From the NCBI RefSeq assembly GCF_001544755.2, contig NZ_FCOF02000007.1, positions 1 through 64,000 of the forward strand: a stretch of DNA of 64,000 nucleotides, in the 5' to 3' direction. The translations under genes were made by a program, and so were the position numbers. Numbering within the stretch: the first letter of the stretch is position 1; the number at the start of each line of letters is the position of its first letter. The stretch comes from Caballeronia catudaia. Lineage in GTDB: Bacteria > Pseudomonadota > Gammaproteobacteria > Burkholderiales > Burkholderiaceae. Shown here piece after piece: positions 41,009 through 52,125 of this stretch. The notes below the pieces were generated by a model that saw nothing but the letters and a program-made list of their open reading frames with translations, did no database searches and was not told where the DNA came from.

Positions 41009-43492
41009 CTAGTGATTCATCCAGTAGCGCGCGTGCGTGTCCCGATAGCGCTCGAGCACGACTGCAGAGCCGACGTCGATGCGCGCGGCGCCGTCGTCGT
41101 CGCTGCGCGAGAGCGCGATGTCGCGCAGCCCATAGCGCGCGAACACGGTCGGATGCGGATGGTGAAAGCGGTTGCGATAGCCTACCTGAAATATCGCCGC
41201 GATCGGCCCGACGGAATCGAGGAAAGGCTCGGTGGACGACGTGCGGCTGCCGTGGTGCGGCACGATCAGCACATCGGCGCGCAACGCGGCGGAATCGCGC
41301 GCGATCAGCATGCGTTCGACGTCCGCTTCGATATCCGCCGCAAACAGCGCCGCGCGCCCTGCCGCGCTCGTCACCTTCAGCACGCACGACTGATGGTTCG
41401 GCTTGCCGGCGAGCGGCCCCGGCTCCGGCCACAACACGCGGAACTCGACGCCGTCCCACGTCCAGCGCTGCCCGAAAGCGCAGCGCAACGTCTCTGCGCG
41501 GCGCGCACGCGCATCGGACCAGAGCGCGTCCTTCGCGGGCAGCGATGCGAGCATCTGCCGCACGGCGATCGACTGCAGCACGGCCGGCGCGCCGCCCGCG
41601 TGATCCGAATCGGAATGGCTGATGACGAGCGTATCGAGCGCATACAAGCCCGCCGCTTGCAGATACGGCACGGTGATGCGCTCGCCCGCGTGCGTCGATT
41701 CGGGGCCCGGACCGGCATCGAAGAGCAACGCATGCCGCGCGGTTTCGACGACGAGCGCCGAGCCTTGACCGATATCGAGCGCGGTCACGCGAAACGCGCC
41801 TTCGGGCGCGGCATGCGACGCGGGCGCGAGAAGCGGCAGCCACGTCAACGGCGCGGCGAAGCGCAGCGGCCAGCCGCGCGGCGCGAGCGCCCACGCGACG
41901 CCGACGCACGATGCCGCGAGCGCGAACGTATTGGGCTGCGGCAAAAACCAGAGCGGCGCCGGGACGGCATCGGCCAGGCGCGCAAGTAAATCGATCAGCA
42001 CGGAGAGCGTCGCGTGCGCGGCGTGGAGCATCGGCGCGTCGAGCGGTGCGGGAAGCAGGAGGCCCGCGAGCGTCGCGGGCGTCACGAGCACGCTGATCCA
42101 CGGAATCGCGAACGCGTTCGCAAGCGGCCCGAGCAACGGAATCTGCGAGAACCAGTAGACCGTGAGCGGCGCGAGCGCGATCGTCACGGCGTATTGCACG
42201 CGCGCGCCCGATGCGACCTGACGCCGCGCGCGTCGCCAGATTCGGTCGATGAACGCAAACGGCCTACGCTTGCGTGGCCGCGCCGGACGCTGCCCGACCT
42301 CGCCCGGATCGACGCGATCCCACTGATCGATGTCATCGTCATCCTCTGTCCGCGCCTGCGATTCGACGCGCCCCGCCGACGCGACCGCATGCAGGATCGC
42401 CGCGACCGCGCCGAACGACAGCCAGAATCCCGGCGATGTCACCGCCCACGGGTCCGCGATCAGCACGAACGCGAGCGCCCAGAGCAGCACGAGCGATGAC
42501 GCGGGCCGCCGTCCGCAGAGAAACGCGGCCGCGAAGATCAGCAGCATGCAGAGCGTGCGCTGCGCGGGCACGTTGAATCCGGCGAGCGCGGCATAGAACG
42601 CGGCGAACACGGTCGCGCCGACCGCGGCCACTTTCGGCGCGGCGGCGATCAACGGCGCGGGCACGCCTCGCCATCGCACGCGCTTCCAGACGAAGCCCGC
42701 GATCAAAGCGGCCAGCCCCGCGACGAAGCCAATATGCAAGCCCGATATCGCGACGAGATGGCTCGTCCCGGTCGCACGCATGAGCGCCCAGTCGGCATCG
42801 CTGACGGCGTCCTGCGCGCCCACCGCGAGCGCGACGATGATCCCGCGATGCGGCGCGTCCACGAGCACGCTCTCGATGCGACCGCGCGCGCGGGCACGCA
42901 ACCGATCGATCATCAGGCGTGGGCCGCTCGCATCGAAAGGCAGACGTTGTGGCGCGCGCGCCGTCGATACAGAACCCGTCGCGCGGATGCCGCGTTCGAG
43001 CAAAGTCGCTTCGGCATCGCGCAAGCCGAAGTTCGCGTTGGCGTGCGCGCGCTTCAGGCGCGCGGTCAGCTTCCATCGCTCTCCGGCCCGCAGCTTCATC
43101 GGCTCCGGAGACATCCACGACAAGCGCACGATGCGCGGAAAGTGATGCAGACGCGCGCCGTTCGCCTCGACTTCGAAGAGAAAGCGCGCGCCATCGGCTT
43201 GCTGCTCGGGAAGGCCGCGCACGAAGCCCGTAAGCTCGATATCGCGTTGCTCGTACTCGACGGGCAATCGCTCGCGCAGCGCAACTTCGGCACGCAAGGC
43301 CGCATACGCGAAACCCAATGCGCAAGCCGCAATCGCAAAGCTCGCGGTGCGCACGCGCGGCTTCGTCGCGCCCAGCGTCACTACGGAGGCGAACACAGCG
43401 CAGCATGCGATCCATACGACGCCATCCGGCAAGCGCGCCTGTTGCTGCAACCACCAGACGCCCAACGCGAAACCCAGCAGCATCGCCCGCAC
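41009..43492 (-). CDS. comEC: ComEC/Rec2 DNA uptake channel protein
   Basis: ComEC/Rec2 carries single-stranded DNA across the inner membrane during transformation. The 827-residue protein has N-terminal membrane helices with an OB-like DUF4131 domain, the competence membrane domain (around residues 230-500) and a C-terminal metallo-beta-lactamase domain with ISHSDSDHAGG and IVPHHGSR. GTG 43492 has a GAGGAA ribosome site 7 bases upstream. It overlaps no neighbour but follows tatD within 53 bp. Presence suggests potential natural competence. Confidence 0.93.
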   Translation of the reverse strand: MRAMLLGFALGVWWLQQQARLPDGVVWIACCAVFASVVTLGATKPRVRTASFAIAACALGFAYAALRAEVALRERLPVEYEQRDIELTGFVRGLPEQQADGARFLFEVEANGARLHHFPRIVRLSWMSPEPMKLRAGERWKLTARLKRAHANANFGLRDAEATLLERGIRATGSVSTARAPQRLPFDASGPRLMIDRLRARARGRIESVLVDAPHRGIIVALAVGAQDAVSDADWALMRATGTSHLVAISGLHIGFVAGLAALIAGFVWKRVRWRGVPAPLIAAAPKVAAVGATVFAAFYAALAGFNVPAQRTLCMLLIFAAAFLCGRRPASSLVLLWALAFVLIADPWAVTSPGFWLSFGAVAAILHAVASAGRVESQARTEDDDDIDQWDRVDPGEVGQRPARPRKRRPFAFIDRIWRRARRQVASGARVQYAVTIALAPLTVYWFSQIPLLGPLANAFAIPWISVLVTPATLAGLLLPAPLDAPMLHAAHATLSVLIDLLARLADAVPAPLWFLPQPNTFALAASCVGVAWALAPRGWPLRFAAPLTWLPLLAPASHAAPEGAFRVTALDIGQGSALVVETARHALLFDAGPGPESTHAGERITVPYLQAAGLYALDTLVISHSDSDHAGGAPAVLQSIAVRQMLASLPAKDALWSDARARRAETLRCAFGQRWTWDGVEFRVLWPEPGPLAGKPNHQSCVLKVTSAAGRAALFAADIEADVERMLIARDSAALRADVLIVPHHGSRTSSTEPFLDSVGPIAAIFQVGYRNRFHHPHPTVFARYGLRDIALSRSDDDGAARIDVGSAVVLERYRDTHARYWMNH

Positions 43493-43544
43493 TTCGTTCC
43501 TCTTCGTTCTTCGTAGCGACGCACATCAGCGTCGATCGGAACGA

Positions 43545-44333
43545 TTATGAAGAGGCGAGCGCGAGCCGTGGGAGCGCGGCGTGCGCGTTAGCCGTTGTGC
43601 CTAGGGAAAGCGCGTTTTCATCCATGCCGCGCAGTTGCGCGAGCACCTTCGCGATGGCCGCAACCTGGTCCGGCGAATTGCGCCGCTTGTAGAGCCAGGC
43701 CGGCGCGATGTCGGGCGCATCGGTTTCGAGCACGATTGCATCGAGCGGAAGTTCGGCCGCCAGCCGGCGAATCTGCCGCGCGCGCTCGAAGGTGAGATTG
43801 CCGCCGAAGCCGAGATGCATGCCTTGCGCGATGAACGCCTCGGCCTGCTGAAAACTGCCGTTGAACGCATGCGCGATGCCGCGATGGATATCGTGCACGC
43901 GCAGCCCCTTCAGCACCTTGTCCTGCGATTTGCGCACATGGCAGATCACCGGCAGATCGTACTCGCGGGCGAGCTTCAGTTGCTCGCCGTAGAAGAATTG
44001 CTGGCGCGCGTCGTCGAGCGTCGGCACGAAGTAATCGAGCCCGATTTCGCCGATGCCGACGAACAACGGATCGTCGAGGCTCGCTTCGATCTCGCGGCGC
44101 AAAACATGCAGGTCGTCCTCATGCGCGCCCGGCGTGAAAAGCGGATGGATGCCGAGCGCGTACGCGCCGCCCGCGATGCGATGCGCCAACGCGCGCACCG
44201 TGCCGATATTGCCGCGATCGACGCCCGGAATCACGATGCGCGTCACGCCTGCATCGAGCGCCGCATCGGCGACGGCGTCGCGGTCGGCATCGAACTCGCC
44301 GGCATCGAGATGACAGTGCGTATCGATCCACAT
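43545..44333 (-). CDS. tatD: TatD-family metal-dependent hydrolase (DNase)
   Basis: This 262-residue TIM-barrel metallohydrolase has DTHCHLDAGE near the N-terminus, EIGLDYF, CHVRKSQ and LETDAPDIAP, the TatD metal ligands. Such proteins are 3'-5' exonucleases that act on DNA or in tRNA quality control. It lies 35 bases after the lolD gene, in the lol-comEC transcript. YcfH-type TatD proteins of this length are usual in Proteobacteria. Confidence 0.92.
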   Translation of the reverse strand: MWIDTHCHLDAGEFDADRDAVADAALDAGVTRIVIPGVDRGNIGTVRALAHRIAGGAYALGIHPLFTPGAHEDDLHVLRREIEASLDDPLFVGIGEIGLDYFVPTLDDARQQFFYGEQLKLAREYDLPVICHVRKSQDKVLKGLRVHDIHRGIAHAFNGSFQQAEAFIAQGMHLGFGGNLTFERARQIRRLAAELPLDAIVLETDAPDIAPAWLYKRRNSPDQVAAIAKVLAQLRGMDENALSLGTTANAHAALPRLALASS

Positions 44334-44368
44334 GACGGCCTCCGCGACGCCCGATGCGTTAAACCGCC

Positions 44369-45082
44369 TTATACCGGCACCGACGGCTCTTCGTGCAGCA
44401 CGCCGTCGCGCAGACGCATGATGCGGTCGCAGCGCGCGGCGAGATCCGCGTCGTGCGTGACGATCACGAAGCTCGTCTCCAGCGTCTGCGACAGTTCCAG
44501 CATCAGATTGAAGACCGTGTCCGCCGTGCCGCCGTCGAGATTGCCGGTCGGTTCGTCGGCGAGCACGCAGGCGGGACGCGTGACCAGCGCGCGCGCGATC
44601 GCGACCCGCTGACGCTCGCCGCCCGACAGCGCGCCCGGACGATGCTTCGCGCGATGCCCGATGCCCACGCGCTCCAGCATTTCCTGCGCTTGCCGGCGCG
44701 CGTCCTCTTCCGACATGCGGCGGATGCGCAGCGGCATCGCGACATTGTCGAGCGCCGTGAATTCCGGCAGCAGATGATGGAACTGATACACGAAGCCGAG
44801 CGCCCGGTTGCGCAGCTCGTTGCGCTCCTTTTCCTTCAGCTCGGTGAACGGCTTGCCGAGCAGCGAGACCTTGCCGGCGCTCGGTTCGTCGAGACCGCCG
44901 AGCACGTGCAACAGCGTGCTCTTGCCCGAACCCGACGCGCCGACGATCGCGAGTTTTTCGCCCTTCATCACGTCGAGTTGCGCGTTGTCGAGCACCTGGA
45001 CGTTGAAGCCGCCCTGCTCGAACGTCTTCGAGATCGCTGAGGCTTGCAGAACTATTTTGCTGGCGGGAATCATGTCACTCAT
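44369..45082 (-). CDS. lolD: Lipoprotein-releasing ABC transporter ATP-binding protein LolD
   Basis: LolD energises release of lipoproteins from the inner membrane to LolA. The 237-residue ATPase has Walker [10 protein letters not shown], the signature [15 protein letters not shown] and Walker [13 protein letters not shown], plus the LolD-specific MPLRI loop. ATG 45082 overlaps the lolC end by 8 bases. The 34-residue upstream open frame lies inside lolC and is not a likely start. Confidence 0.95.
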   Translation of the reverse strand: MSDMIPASKIVLQASAISKTFEQGGFNVQVLDNAQLDVMKGEKLAIVGASGSGKSTLLHVLGGLDEPSAGKVSLLGKPFTELKEKERNELRNRALGFVYQFHHLLPEFTALDNVAMPLRIRRMSEEDARRQAQEMLERVGIGHRAKHRPGALSGGERQRVAIARALVTRPACVLADEPTGNLDGGTADTVFNLMLELSQTLETSFVIVTHDADLAARCDRIMRLRDGVLHEEPSVPV

Positions 45083-46328
45083 AACGCAGCGCCTCCGCCG
45101 GACGAACCTTCGCGCCGCGCCAGCTCGGATAGAGCGTTGCGAGCGACGACAGCACAAACGCGATGATGCCGATCTTGGCCACATCGCCCGGCACGAGCTC
45201 GGACGGCAGCTCGCTGATGAAATAAACCGAAGACGGCAGGAACTGCACGTTGAAGAGATGTTCGATCATCGGCACGAGCCACGGAATGCTCCACGCGATG
45301 AGACAGCCGAGCGACACCCCGAGCGCCGTGCCGATGAAACCGATCGTTACACCCTGCACCACGAAAATCTTCATGATCGAGCCGGGCTGCGCGCCGAGCG
45401 TGCGCAGGATCGCGATATCGGCCTGCTTGTCGGTGACGGTCATCACGAGCGACGAAACCAGATTGAACGCCGCCACCGCGATGATCAGCGTGAGGATGAT
45501 GAACATCATGCGCTTTTCGATCTGCACGGCGGAGAACCAGGTCTTGTTCTGCTGCGTCCAGTCGCGGATATAGAGATCGCCCGAGAGCGTGCGCGCGAGC
45601 CGACGCGCGACTTCGGGCGCGCGCTGCATGTCCTTCAGGCGCAGGCGCACGCCGGTCGGCGCGGGCAAACGGAAGAGCGCTTCGGCGTCCTTGATCGAAA
45701 TGAGCGCGAGCGTCGAATCGTATTCGTAGTGACCGGACTCGAAGATGCCGACGACCGTGAACTGCTTGAGGCGCGGCATCATCCCGGCCGGCGTGATGGT
45801 GCCTTCGGGCGCGACGAGCGTGATCTTGTCGCCGTCCATCACGCCGAGATTGACCGCGAGATCCTTGCCGAGCACGATGCCGAATTCGCCCGGCTTCAGA
45901 TCCGTGAGCTTGCCCGCGCGCATCTCCTTGCCGATGTCCGACACTTCCGGTTCCAGCGACGGCTCCACGCCGCGCAGCGCGACGCCGCTCACCGCGCCCT
46001 GGCGCGTGAGCAGCGCCTGCGCTTCGACATAGGGCGCCGCGCCGGTCACTTCGGGATTCTTGCGCGCTTCCTGCGCGGTCAGTTGCCAGTTCGGCATCGA
46101 GCCGGTCGGCGAGAAGATTTCGACGTGCGCGAGCACCGACAGCATCCGGTCGCGCACTTCCTTCTGGAAACCGTTCATGACCGACAGCACGACGATCAGC
46201 GCGGCGACGCCGAGCGCGATGCCCGCCATCGACACGAGCGCGATGAAGGAGATGAAGCCGTTACCGGTGGTGCGTTTGCTGGCGCGCGTGTAGCGCCAGC
46301 CGATCTGCCATTCGTACGGAAGTTTCAA
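45075..46328 (-). CDS. lolC: Lipoprotein-releasing ABC transporter permease LolC/LolE
   Basis: This permease moves outer-membrane lipoproteins to LolA with LolD. The 417-residue protein has an N-terminal membrane helix (residues 25-50), a large periplasmic domain, and three further helices at the C-terminus, the MacB-type topology. The start is TTG 46328 ([14 protein letters not shown] follows), with a strong AAAGGA site 6 bases upstream. No separate LolE is nearby, so one permease may act as a homodimer (LolF-type), as in many betaproteobacteria. Confidence 0.92.
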   Translation of the reverse strand: MKLPYEWQIGWRYTRASKRTTGNGFISFIALVSMAGIALGVAALIVVLSVMNGFQKEVRDRMLSVLAHVEIFSPTGSMPNWQLTAQEARKNPEVTGAAPYVEAQALLTRQGAVSGVALRGVEPSLEPEVSDIGKEMRAGKLTDLKPGEFGIVLGKDLAVNLGVMDGDKITLVAPEGTITPAGMMPRLKQFTVVGIFESGHYEYDSTLALISIKDAEALFRLPAPTGVRLRLKDMQRAPEVARRLARTLSGDLYIRDWTQQNKTWFSAVQIEKRMMFIILTLIIAVAAFNLVSSLVMTVTDKQADIAILRTLGAQPGSIMKIFVVQGVTIGFIGTALGVSLGCLIAWSIPWLVPMIEHLFNVQFLPSSVYFISELPSELVPGDVAKIGIIAFVLSSLATLYPSWRGAKVRPAEALRYE

Positions 46329-46485
46329 GCGATTCCTTTTTGCTGCTGTCCCAGCATTGTTGTGCCCCGATGGCGCAATTTTGCGAAAGTTTGCCATACA
46401 TGGGGCGAACGGGACGCTAGCGAACACGAAAGCGCACCGCTTCGACGCGGGTCGCGGGCGTCGCATCGCTGCAAGCGCTTTGCCC

Positions 46486-46491
46486 TACAAT
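46486..46491 (+). promoter_or_regulatory. -10 element just upstream of the unknown gene
   Basis: TACAAT matches the -10 consensus well; the -35 is weak. Transcription would begin near 46498, only a few bases before ATG 46502, implying a leaderless or nearly leaderless mRNA. Confidence 0.4.
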
Positions 46492-46501
46492 GCCGAGCAT
46501 C

Positions 46502-47584
46502 ATGCCTGTTCACCACCTCCATCTCCTGCTGCCGTTCGCCCTGCCCTCGGCCGCGGACGCCGCGACCGCCCTGCACGGACTGGAGAGCGCGGCGCTCGAC
46601 AAGCTGCTCGCCCGCGCCACCCTCGAGGAGCGCATCGTCGGCGAGGATTTTCAGCGCACGCTGCCGCACGAACGCTGGATCGCACGCCGCTTCAACGCCG
46701 TCACGCCCGCCGACCAGCGCTATGCCGACGATGCTCCGCTCGCGCCCTTCATGCTGCTCGCCGACGGCGGCACGCCCGGCGACGCGCTTTGGGCCTGCAT
46801 CGAGCCGGTGCATGTGCGCATCGCGCACGATCATCTGGTGCTGATCGATCCCGACACGCTCGGCGTGCACACGGAAGAAGCGCGCGCATTGCTTCGCACC
46901 GCGCGGCCCGTGATCGAGGAGCTCGGCGTGCAACTGCAGGCGCCGACGCCGCTGCGCTGGTACGTGTCCGGCGAAGCGCTCGGCGCGCTCGCGGGCGCAT
47001 CGCCGTTGCGCGCGACGGGCCGCAACATCGAAATCTGGCTGCCGCACGAAGCCCGCACCGGCGAGCGCTCGCGCGCGTGGATGAAGCTGCAGAACGAAGT
47101 GCAGATGGCGTGGTTCGAGCATCCGCTGAATCTCGAGCGCGAAGCGCGCGGGCTGCCCGCGATCAACTCGATCTGGCTGCACGGGCAAGGCCTGCTGCGG
47201 CCCGTCAGGAGCCCGTTCACGCACGTCATGTCCGACGCCGCCGCGACACGCGGACTCGCGATCGCGGCGGGCATCAGGCCATCGCCGCCGCCCGAATCGT
47301 TCGCGGCGCTCTCGGGCAGCCTGACCGAAGGCAGCACGCTCATCGAGCTGAATCCGTTTTCCGCGCCGTTCATCGAGCAGGACTGGGCGCGCTGGAACGA
47401 CTCGCTGAAATCGCTCGAAGCCGCGTGGTTCGCCCCCGCGCTGCAAGCGCTCACCGATGGCGCGCTCGGCCGACTGAATCTCACGCTCTGCGGCGACTCC
47501 GGCTCGGTCACGCTCTCCGTCACGCGCTCGGACTTGCGCAAATTCTGGCGGCGCAGGCCAATCGCCGCGCTTTTAATCGAATAA
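46502..47584 (+). CDS. Conserved protein of unknown function upstream of recJ
   Basis: This 360-residue soluble protein has no signal peptide. Its first half contains HHLHLLLPFALP and ADGGTPGD, its second half has LWLHGQGLLRP and ESFAALSG-like stretches. From memory, related Burkholderia genes are annotated as phosphoglycerate-mutase-like regulators, but I see no catalytic motif supporting that. Start ATG 46502 is chosen because a TACAAT -10 element lies at 46486-46491, placing transcription start within a few bases; ATG 46490 would lie inside the promoter. recJ follows after 13 bp. Confidence 0.7.
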   Translation: MPVHHLHLLLPFALPSAADAATALHGLESAALDKLLARATLEERIVGEDFQRTLPHERWIARRFNAVTPADQRYADDAPLAPFMLLADGGTPGDALWACIEPVHVRIAHDHLVLIDPDTLGVHTEEARALLRTARPVIEELGVQLQAPTPLRWYVSGEALGALAGASPLRATGRNIEIWLPHEARTGERSRAWMKLQNEVQMAWFEHPLNLEREARGLPAINSIWLHGQGLLRPVRSPFTHVMSDAAATRGLAIAAGIRPSPPPESFAALSGSLTEGSTLIELNPFSAPFIEQDWARWNDSLKSLEAAWFAPALQALTDGALGRLNLTLCGDSGSVTLSVTRSDLRKFWRRRPIAALLIE

Positions 47585-47597
47585 GGTTGCTTCCAGC

Positions 47598-49301
47598 ATG
47601 ACGCGAATCGTCACCCGCGCCTCCTCTCCCGCCGATGCCGAAGCGCTGATGCGCCACGGCCTGCATCCCGTCATCGCGCGTCTGTATGCGGCGCGCGGCG
47701 TGACTTCCCCCGATGAAATCGAAACCGAGTTCAAGCGCCTGCACGCGCCCGCCGGCCTGAAGGGCTGCGACGACGCCGCCATCGTGCTCGCGGACGCGCT
47801 CGCCGCGGGCAAGCGCATGCTCGTCGTCGCGGACTACGACTGCGACGGCGCGACCGCGTGCGCGGTGGCCGTGCGGGGCTTGCGCATGTTCGGCGCGACC
47901 ATCGACTATCTGGTGCCGAACCGCTTCGAATACGGCTACGGGCTCACGCCGGAGATCGTCGAGCTGGCCGCGCGCGCGCCGCGGGGCCTGCCCGATCTGC
48001 TGATCACGGTCGATAACGGCATCGCGAGCGTCGATGGCGTCGCCGCGGCGAACGCGCTCGGCATCGACGTGCTCGTCACGGATCATCACCTTCCCGGCGA
48101 CGAATTGCCAGCCGCGCGCGCGATCGTCAATCCGAACCAGCCGGGCTGCGCGTTCCCGAGCAAGTGCATCGCGGGCGTGGGCGTGATGTTCTATGTGCTG
48201 CTCGCGTTGCGCGCGGAGTTGCGTCGCCGGGGCGCGTATGCCGATGGCACGCCCGAACCGCGCCTCGACGGCCTGCTCGATCTCGTCGCGCTCGGCACCG
48301 TCGCCGATGTCGTGAAGCTCGATTGCAACAACCGCATTCTCGTCGCGCAGGGTTTGAAGCGGATTCGCTCGGGGCGCATGCAGCCGGGCATCGCGGCCCT
48401 CTTCCGCGCCGCCGCCCGCGATGCGCGCGCCGCATCCGGCTTCGATCTCGGCTTCGCGCTCGGTCCGCGCCTGAACGCGGCGGGCCGTCTTTCGGACATG
48501 TCGCTCGGCATCGAATGCCTGACCACTGACGACGTCGGCCGTGCGTGGGAGCTCGCGCAGCAACTCGATTCGATGAACCGCGAACGGCGCGAAATCGAAG
48601 CCGGCATGCAGCAGCAGGCGCTCGCCGAACTGCAGACTTTCGATTGCGGCGAGCGCGCGACGCTCACGCTTTACGACGCGAGCTGGCATCAGGGCGTGAT
48701 CGGCATCGTCGCGGGGCGGCTGAAGGAGCGGTTTCATCGGCCGTCGTTTACGTTCGCGCACGCCGACGATAGCGGCGCGCTTTGCAAGGGCTCGGGCCGC
48801 TCGATTCCCGGCTTCCATCTGCGCGATGCGGTCGATCTCATCAGCAAGCGCGAGCCCGGCCTGATCCACAAGTTCGGCGGCCACGCGATGGCCGCGGGCC
48901 TGACGCTCGCCACCGCCGACATTGCGCGCTTCACGCAAGCGTTCGAAACCGTCGGCCGCGAGTGGCTCACGGCGGAAGCGCTCGCGCGCACCGTCGAAAC
49001 CGATGGCGAGCTCGAAGATGCGTACTTCACGCCGCAATTCGTCGAGATGCTGGACGCCGCGGTATGGGGTCAGGGCTTTCCCGCGCCCACATTTTCCGGC
49101 GAGTTCGAAGTCGCGTCGCAGGCGCTCGTGAAGGACAAGCATCTGAAACTGTCGCTGTTGCGCGGACGTCAGCGCTTCAACGCGATCTGGTTCAATCACG
49201 TCGATCCGCTGCCGCCGCGCGCGACCGTCGCGTACCGGCTCGTCAGCGATTCGTGGAACGGGGTCGCGCGGGTGCAGTTGATCGTCGAGCACGCGGGCTG
49301 A
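47598..49301 (+). CDS. recJ: Single-stranded-DNA exonuclease RecJ
   Basis: RecJ degrades single-stranded DNA 5' to 3' in mismatch repair and RecF-pathway recombination. The 567-residue protein has the DHH phosphoesterase motifs [12 protein letters not shown] and VTDHHLPGD (near residues 75-165), a DHHA1 domain with [16 protein letters not shown] and a C-terminal OB fold. mutS is elsewhere in the window. It is co-directional with the preceding gene (13-bp gap) and prfB (82-bp gap). Confidence 0.96.
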   Translation: MTRIVTRASSPADAEALMRHGLHPVIARLYAARGVTSPDEIETEFKRLHAPAGLKGCDDAAIVLADALAAGKRMLVVADYDCDGATACAVAVRGLRMFGATIDYLVPNRFEYGYGLTPEIVELAARAPRGLPDLLITVDNGIASVDGVAAANALGIDVLVTDHHLPGDELPAARAIVNPNQPGCAFPSKCIAGVGVMFYVLLALRAELRRRGAYADGTPEPRLDGLLDLVALGTVADVVKLDCNNRILVAQGLKRIRSGRMQPGIAALFRAAARDARAASGFDLGFALGPRLNAAGRLSDMSLGIECLTTDDVGRAWELAQQLDSMNRERREIEAGMQQQALAELQTFDCGERATLTLYDASWHQGVIGIVAGRLKERFHRPSFTFAHADDSGALCKGSGRSIPGFHLRDAVDLISKREPGLIHKFGGHAMAAGLTLATADIARFTQAFETVGREWLTAEALARTVETDGELEDAYFTPQFVEMLDAAVWGQGFPAPTFSGEFEVASQALVKDKHLKLSLLRGRQRFNAIWFNHVDPLPPRATVAYRLVSDSWNGVARVQLIVEHAG

Positions 49302-49347
49302 GGGCGTCCGGCGGCCGGTCCGGCGCGGGGAAACCCGGTCATTCGGC

Positions 49348-49353
49348 TATAAT
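49348..49353 (+). promoter_or_regulatory. -10 element of prfB
   Basis: TATAAT (49348-49353) is 31 bases before the prfB start codon. No -35 match of quality is seen at the usual distance. Confidence 0.45.
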
Positions 49354-49383
49354 TTCATCTTTTTACGAAGCCGAAGATCGACA

Positions 49384-50488
49384 ATGGAAGCGGAACGTCT
49401 CAACGCGATCGAAAGCCTTCTGGCCGACCTGCGCCGCCGCGCGGGCGAGCTACGGGGGTATCTTTGACTACGACGCCAAGTCCGCGCGTCTAGTCGAAGT
49501 CAATAAGGAACTCGAAGACCCGAACGTCTGGAACGATTCGAAGAACGCGCAGGCGCTCGGTCGCGAGAAAAAGCTGCTCGACGGCGTGGTGTCCACGCTC
49601 ACCGCCCTCGACACCGATCTGCGCGACGCGAGCGATCTGTTCGACATGGCGCGCGAGGAAAACGACGAGGACACGCTCGTCGCATGCGAATCGGACGCCG
49701 ATGCCTTGCGCGCGCGCGTCGAGGACATGGAATTCCGCCGGATGTTCTCCAACCCGGCCGACCCGAACAACTGCTTCATCGACATTCAGGCGGGCGCGGG
49801 CGGCACCGAGGCGTGCGACTGGGCCTCCATGCTGCTGCGCCAGTACTTGCGCTATTGCGAGCGCAAAGGCTTCAAGACCGAAGTGCTCGAAGAATCCGAA
49901 GGCGACGTCGCCGGCATCAAAAGCGCGACCATCAAGGTCGAAGGCGAATACGCGTACGGCTATCTGCGCACCGAAACCGGCATTCACCGCCTCGTGCGCA
50001 AGTCCCCGTTCGATTCGTCGGGCGGCCGCCATACGTCGTTCTCTTCGGTGTTCGTGTATCCGGAAATCGACGACTCGATCGAGATCGAAATCAATCCCGC
50101 CGATGTCCGCACGGATACGTATCGCGCATCGGGCGCGGGCGGTCAGCACATCAACAAGACGGACTCCGCCGTGCGTCTCACGCACGCGCCGACCGGCATC
50201 GTCGTGCAGTGCCAGAACGACCGCTCACAGCACCGCAACCGCGCCGAAGCCATGCAGATGCTGAAAGCGCGTCTCTACGAATTCGAGATGCGCAAGCGCC
50301 AGGCCGAACAGGACAAGCTCGAATCGAGCAAGACCGACGTGGGCTGGGGCCATCAGATCCGCTCTTACGTGCTCGACCAGAGCCGCGTGAAGGACTTGCG
50401 CACCAACGTCGAAATGAGCAACACGCGCGCCGTGCTCGACGGCGACCTCGACGACTTCATCGGCGCGAGTCTGAAACAGGGCGTTTGA
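49384..50488 (+). CDS. prfB: Peptide chain release factor 2 (programmed +1 frameshift)
   Basis: RF2 ends translation at UGA and UAA. Translation starts at ATG 49384, reads 27 codons to CTT at 49462-49464 and meets an in-frame TGA at 49465-49467; a +1 slip then continues at GAC 49466 to the TGA at 50488, giving 367 residues. The stop tripeptide motif (SPF) and GGQ ([15 protein letters not shown]) are in the second part. The slippery site has a GGGGG anti-Shine-Dalgarno-binding run at 49454-49458. It is therefore an intact gene, not a pseudogene. lysS follows. Confidence 0.97.
49454..49468 (+). promoter_or_regulatory. prfB autoregulatory frameshift site
   Basis: GGGGG TAT CTT TGA C: a Shine-Dalgarno-like run 3 bases before CTT-TGA-C. 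Low RF2 slows termination at TGA and favours +1 slippage, so RF2 regulates its own synthesis. Confidence 0.95.
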
Positions 50489-50573
50489 TGTCTTGCAGCG
50501 GCGCGGCCTTCCGGTCGCGCCGCTTTCGTTTCATTCCGCCGCGCATTCTCCGTATCTCAGCCCAAGAATCATC

Positions 50574-52100
50574 ATGACCGAACCGACTCAACCGGGCGCT
50601 GCTCCCGAACTGGAAGAGAACCAGATCATCGCGGAGCGCCGCGACAAGCTGCGCGCGCTGCGCGAGCAAGGCGTCGCCTTTCCGAACGACTTCCGCCCGA
50701 CGCATCAGGCCGCCGCGCTTCAAAGCGATTACGCCGACACCGACAAGGACGCGCTCGAAGCGAATCCCCTGCCCGTCGCGATCGCGGGCCGGATGATGCT
50801 CAAGCGCGTGATGGGCAAGGCGAGCTTCGCGACCGTTCAGGACGGCAGTGGCCAGATCCAGTTCTTCGTGACGCCCGCGGATGTCGGCGCCGAAACCTAC
50901 GACGCGTTCAAGAAGTGGGATCTGGGCGACATCATCGCCGCGAAGGGCGTGCTCTTTCGCACGAACAAGGGCGAGCTGTCGGTGCGCTGCACGGAATTGC
51001 GGCTGCTCTCGAAGGCGCTGCGTCCGCTGCCGGACAAGTTCCACGGCCTCGCCGATCAGGAAACGCGCTATCGCCAGCGCTATGTCGATCTGATCGTCAC
51101 GCCGGAATCGCGCAAGACGTTCATGGCGCGCACCAAGGCTGTCACGTCGATCCGCAATTTCATGTCGCAGGCGAACTTCATGGAAGTCGAAACGCCGATG
51201 CTGCACCCGATTCCGGGCGGGGCGGCGGCCAAGCCTTTCACGACGCACCACAACGCGCTCGACATGCAGATGTTCCTGCGCATTGCGCCTGAGCTTTATC
51301 TGAAGCGCCTGATCGTCGGCGGCTTCGAGCGCGTGTTCGAGATCAATCGCAATTTCCGGAACGAAGGCGTATCGCCGCGTCACAACCCGGAATTCACGAT
51401 GATGGAGTTCTACGCCGCGTACACCGACTATCGCTGGCTGATGGACTTCACCGAATCGCTGATCCGTCAGGCCGCGATCGATGCGCTCGGCACCGCCGTC
51501 ATCACGTATCAGGGGCGCGAGCTCGATCTTTCGAAGCCGTTCCATCGTCTGACGATCAGTCAGGCCATCCAGAAGTACGCGCCGCAATACACCGACGGGC
51601 AGTTGTCCGATGCGGCGTTCCTGCGCACGGAACTGAAGAAGTTTTGCGTCGATACGACGCAGCCCGCTTTCCTGAACGCAGGTCTCGGTTCGCTGCAGCT
51701 CGCGCTGTTCGAAGAGACAGCGGAATCGCAACTATGGGAGCCGACGTATATCGTCGATTACCCGATTGAAGTGTCGCCGCTCGCGCGCGCATCGGACTCG
51801 GTGCCGGGCATCACGGAGCGTTTCGAACTCTTCATCACGGGCCGCGAGATCGCCAACGGCTTCTCGGAGCTGAACGATCCGGAAGATCAGGCCGCGCGCT
51901 TCCAGAAGCAGGTCGATCAGAAAGACGCGGGCGACGAAGAAGCGATGTACTTCGACGCCGACTACATCCGCGCGCTCGAGTACGGCATGCCGCCGACGGG
52001 CGGATGCGGCATCGGCATCGACCGTCTGGTGATGCTTTTGACCGATAGCCCGAGCATCCGCGATGTGATTCTGTTCCCGCATCTGCGTCGGGAAGACTGA
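50574..52100 (+). CDS. lysS: Lysyl-tRNA synthetase (class II)
   Basis: This class II synthetase charges tRNA-Lys. The 508-residue protein has an N-terminal OB-fold anticodon domain (about 60-170) and the catalytic domain with motif 2 [18 protein letters not shown] and motif 3 [15 protein letters not shown] 50574 is the conserved start. The prfB-lysS pairing is typical of Proteobacteria, and the gap is 85 bp. A terminator hairpin follows at 52126. Confidence 0.97.
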   Translation: MTEPTQPGAAPELEENQIIAERRDKLRALREQGVAFPNDFRPTHQAAALQSDYADTDKDALEANPLPVAIAGRMMLKRVMGKASFATVQDGSGQIQFFVTPADVGAETYDAFKKWDLGDIIAAKGVLFRTNKGELSVRCTELRLLSKALRPLPDKFHGLADQETRYRQRYVDLIVTPESRKTFMARTKAVTSIRNFMSQANFMEVETPMLHPIPGGAAAKPFTTHHNALDMQMFLRIAPELYLKRLIVGGFERVFEINRNFRNEGVSPRHNPEFTMMEFYAAYTDYRWLMDFTESLIRQAAIDALGTAVITYQGRELDLSKPFHRLTISQAIQKYAPQYTDGQLSDAAFLRTELKKFCVDTTQPAFLNAGLGSLQLALFEETAESQLWEPTYIVDYPIEVSPLARASDSVPGITERFELFITGREIANGFSELNDPEDQAARFQKQVDQKDAGDEEAMYFDADYIRALEYGMPPTGGCGIGIDRLVMLLTDSPSIRDVILFPHLRRED

Positions 52101-52125
52101 TTTAGCTGCTTTGGCGGCGGAGATG

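Noticed and set aside
49384..49467. prfB as a broken gene because of an early in-frame TGA
   Set aside because: The TGA is the programmed frameshift site and the rest of RF2 is intact in the +1 frame.
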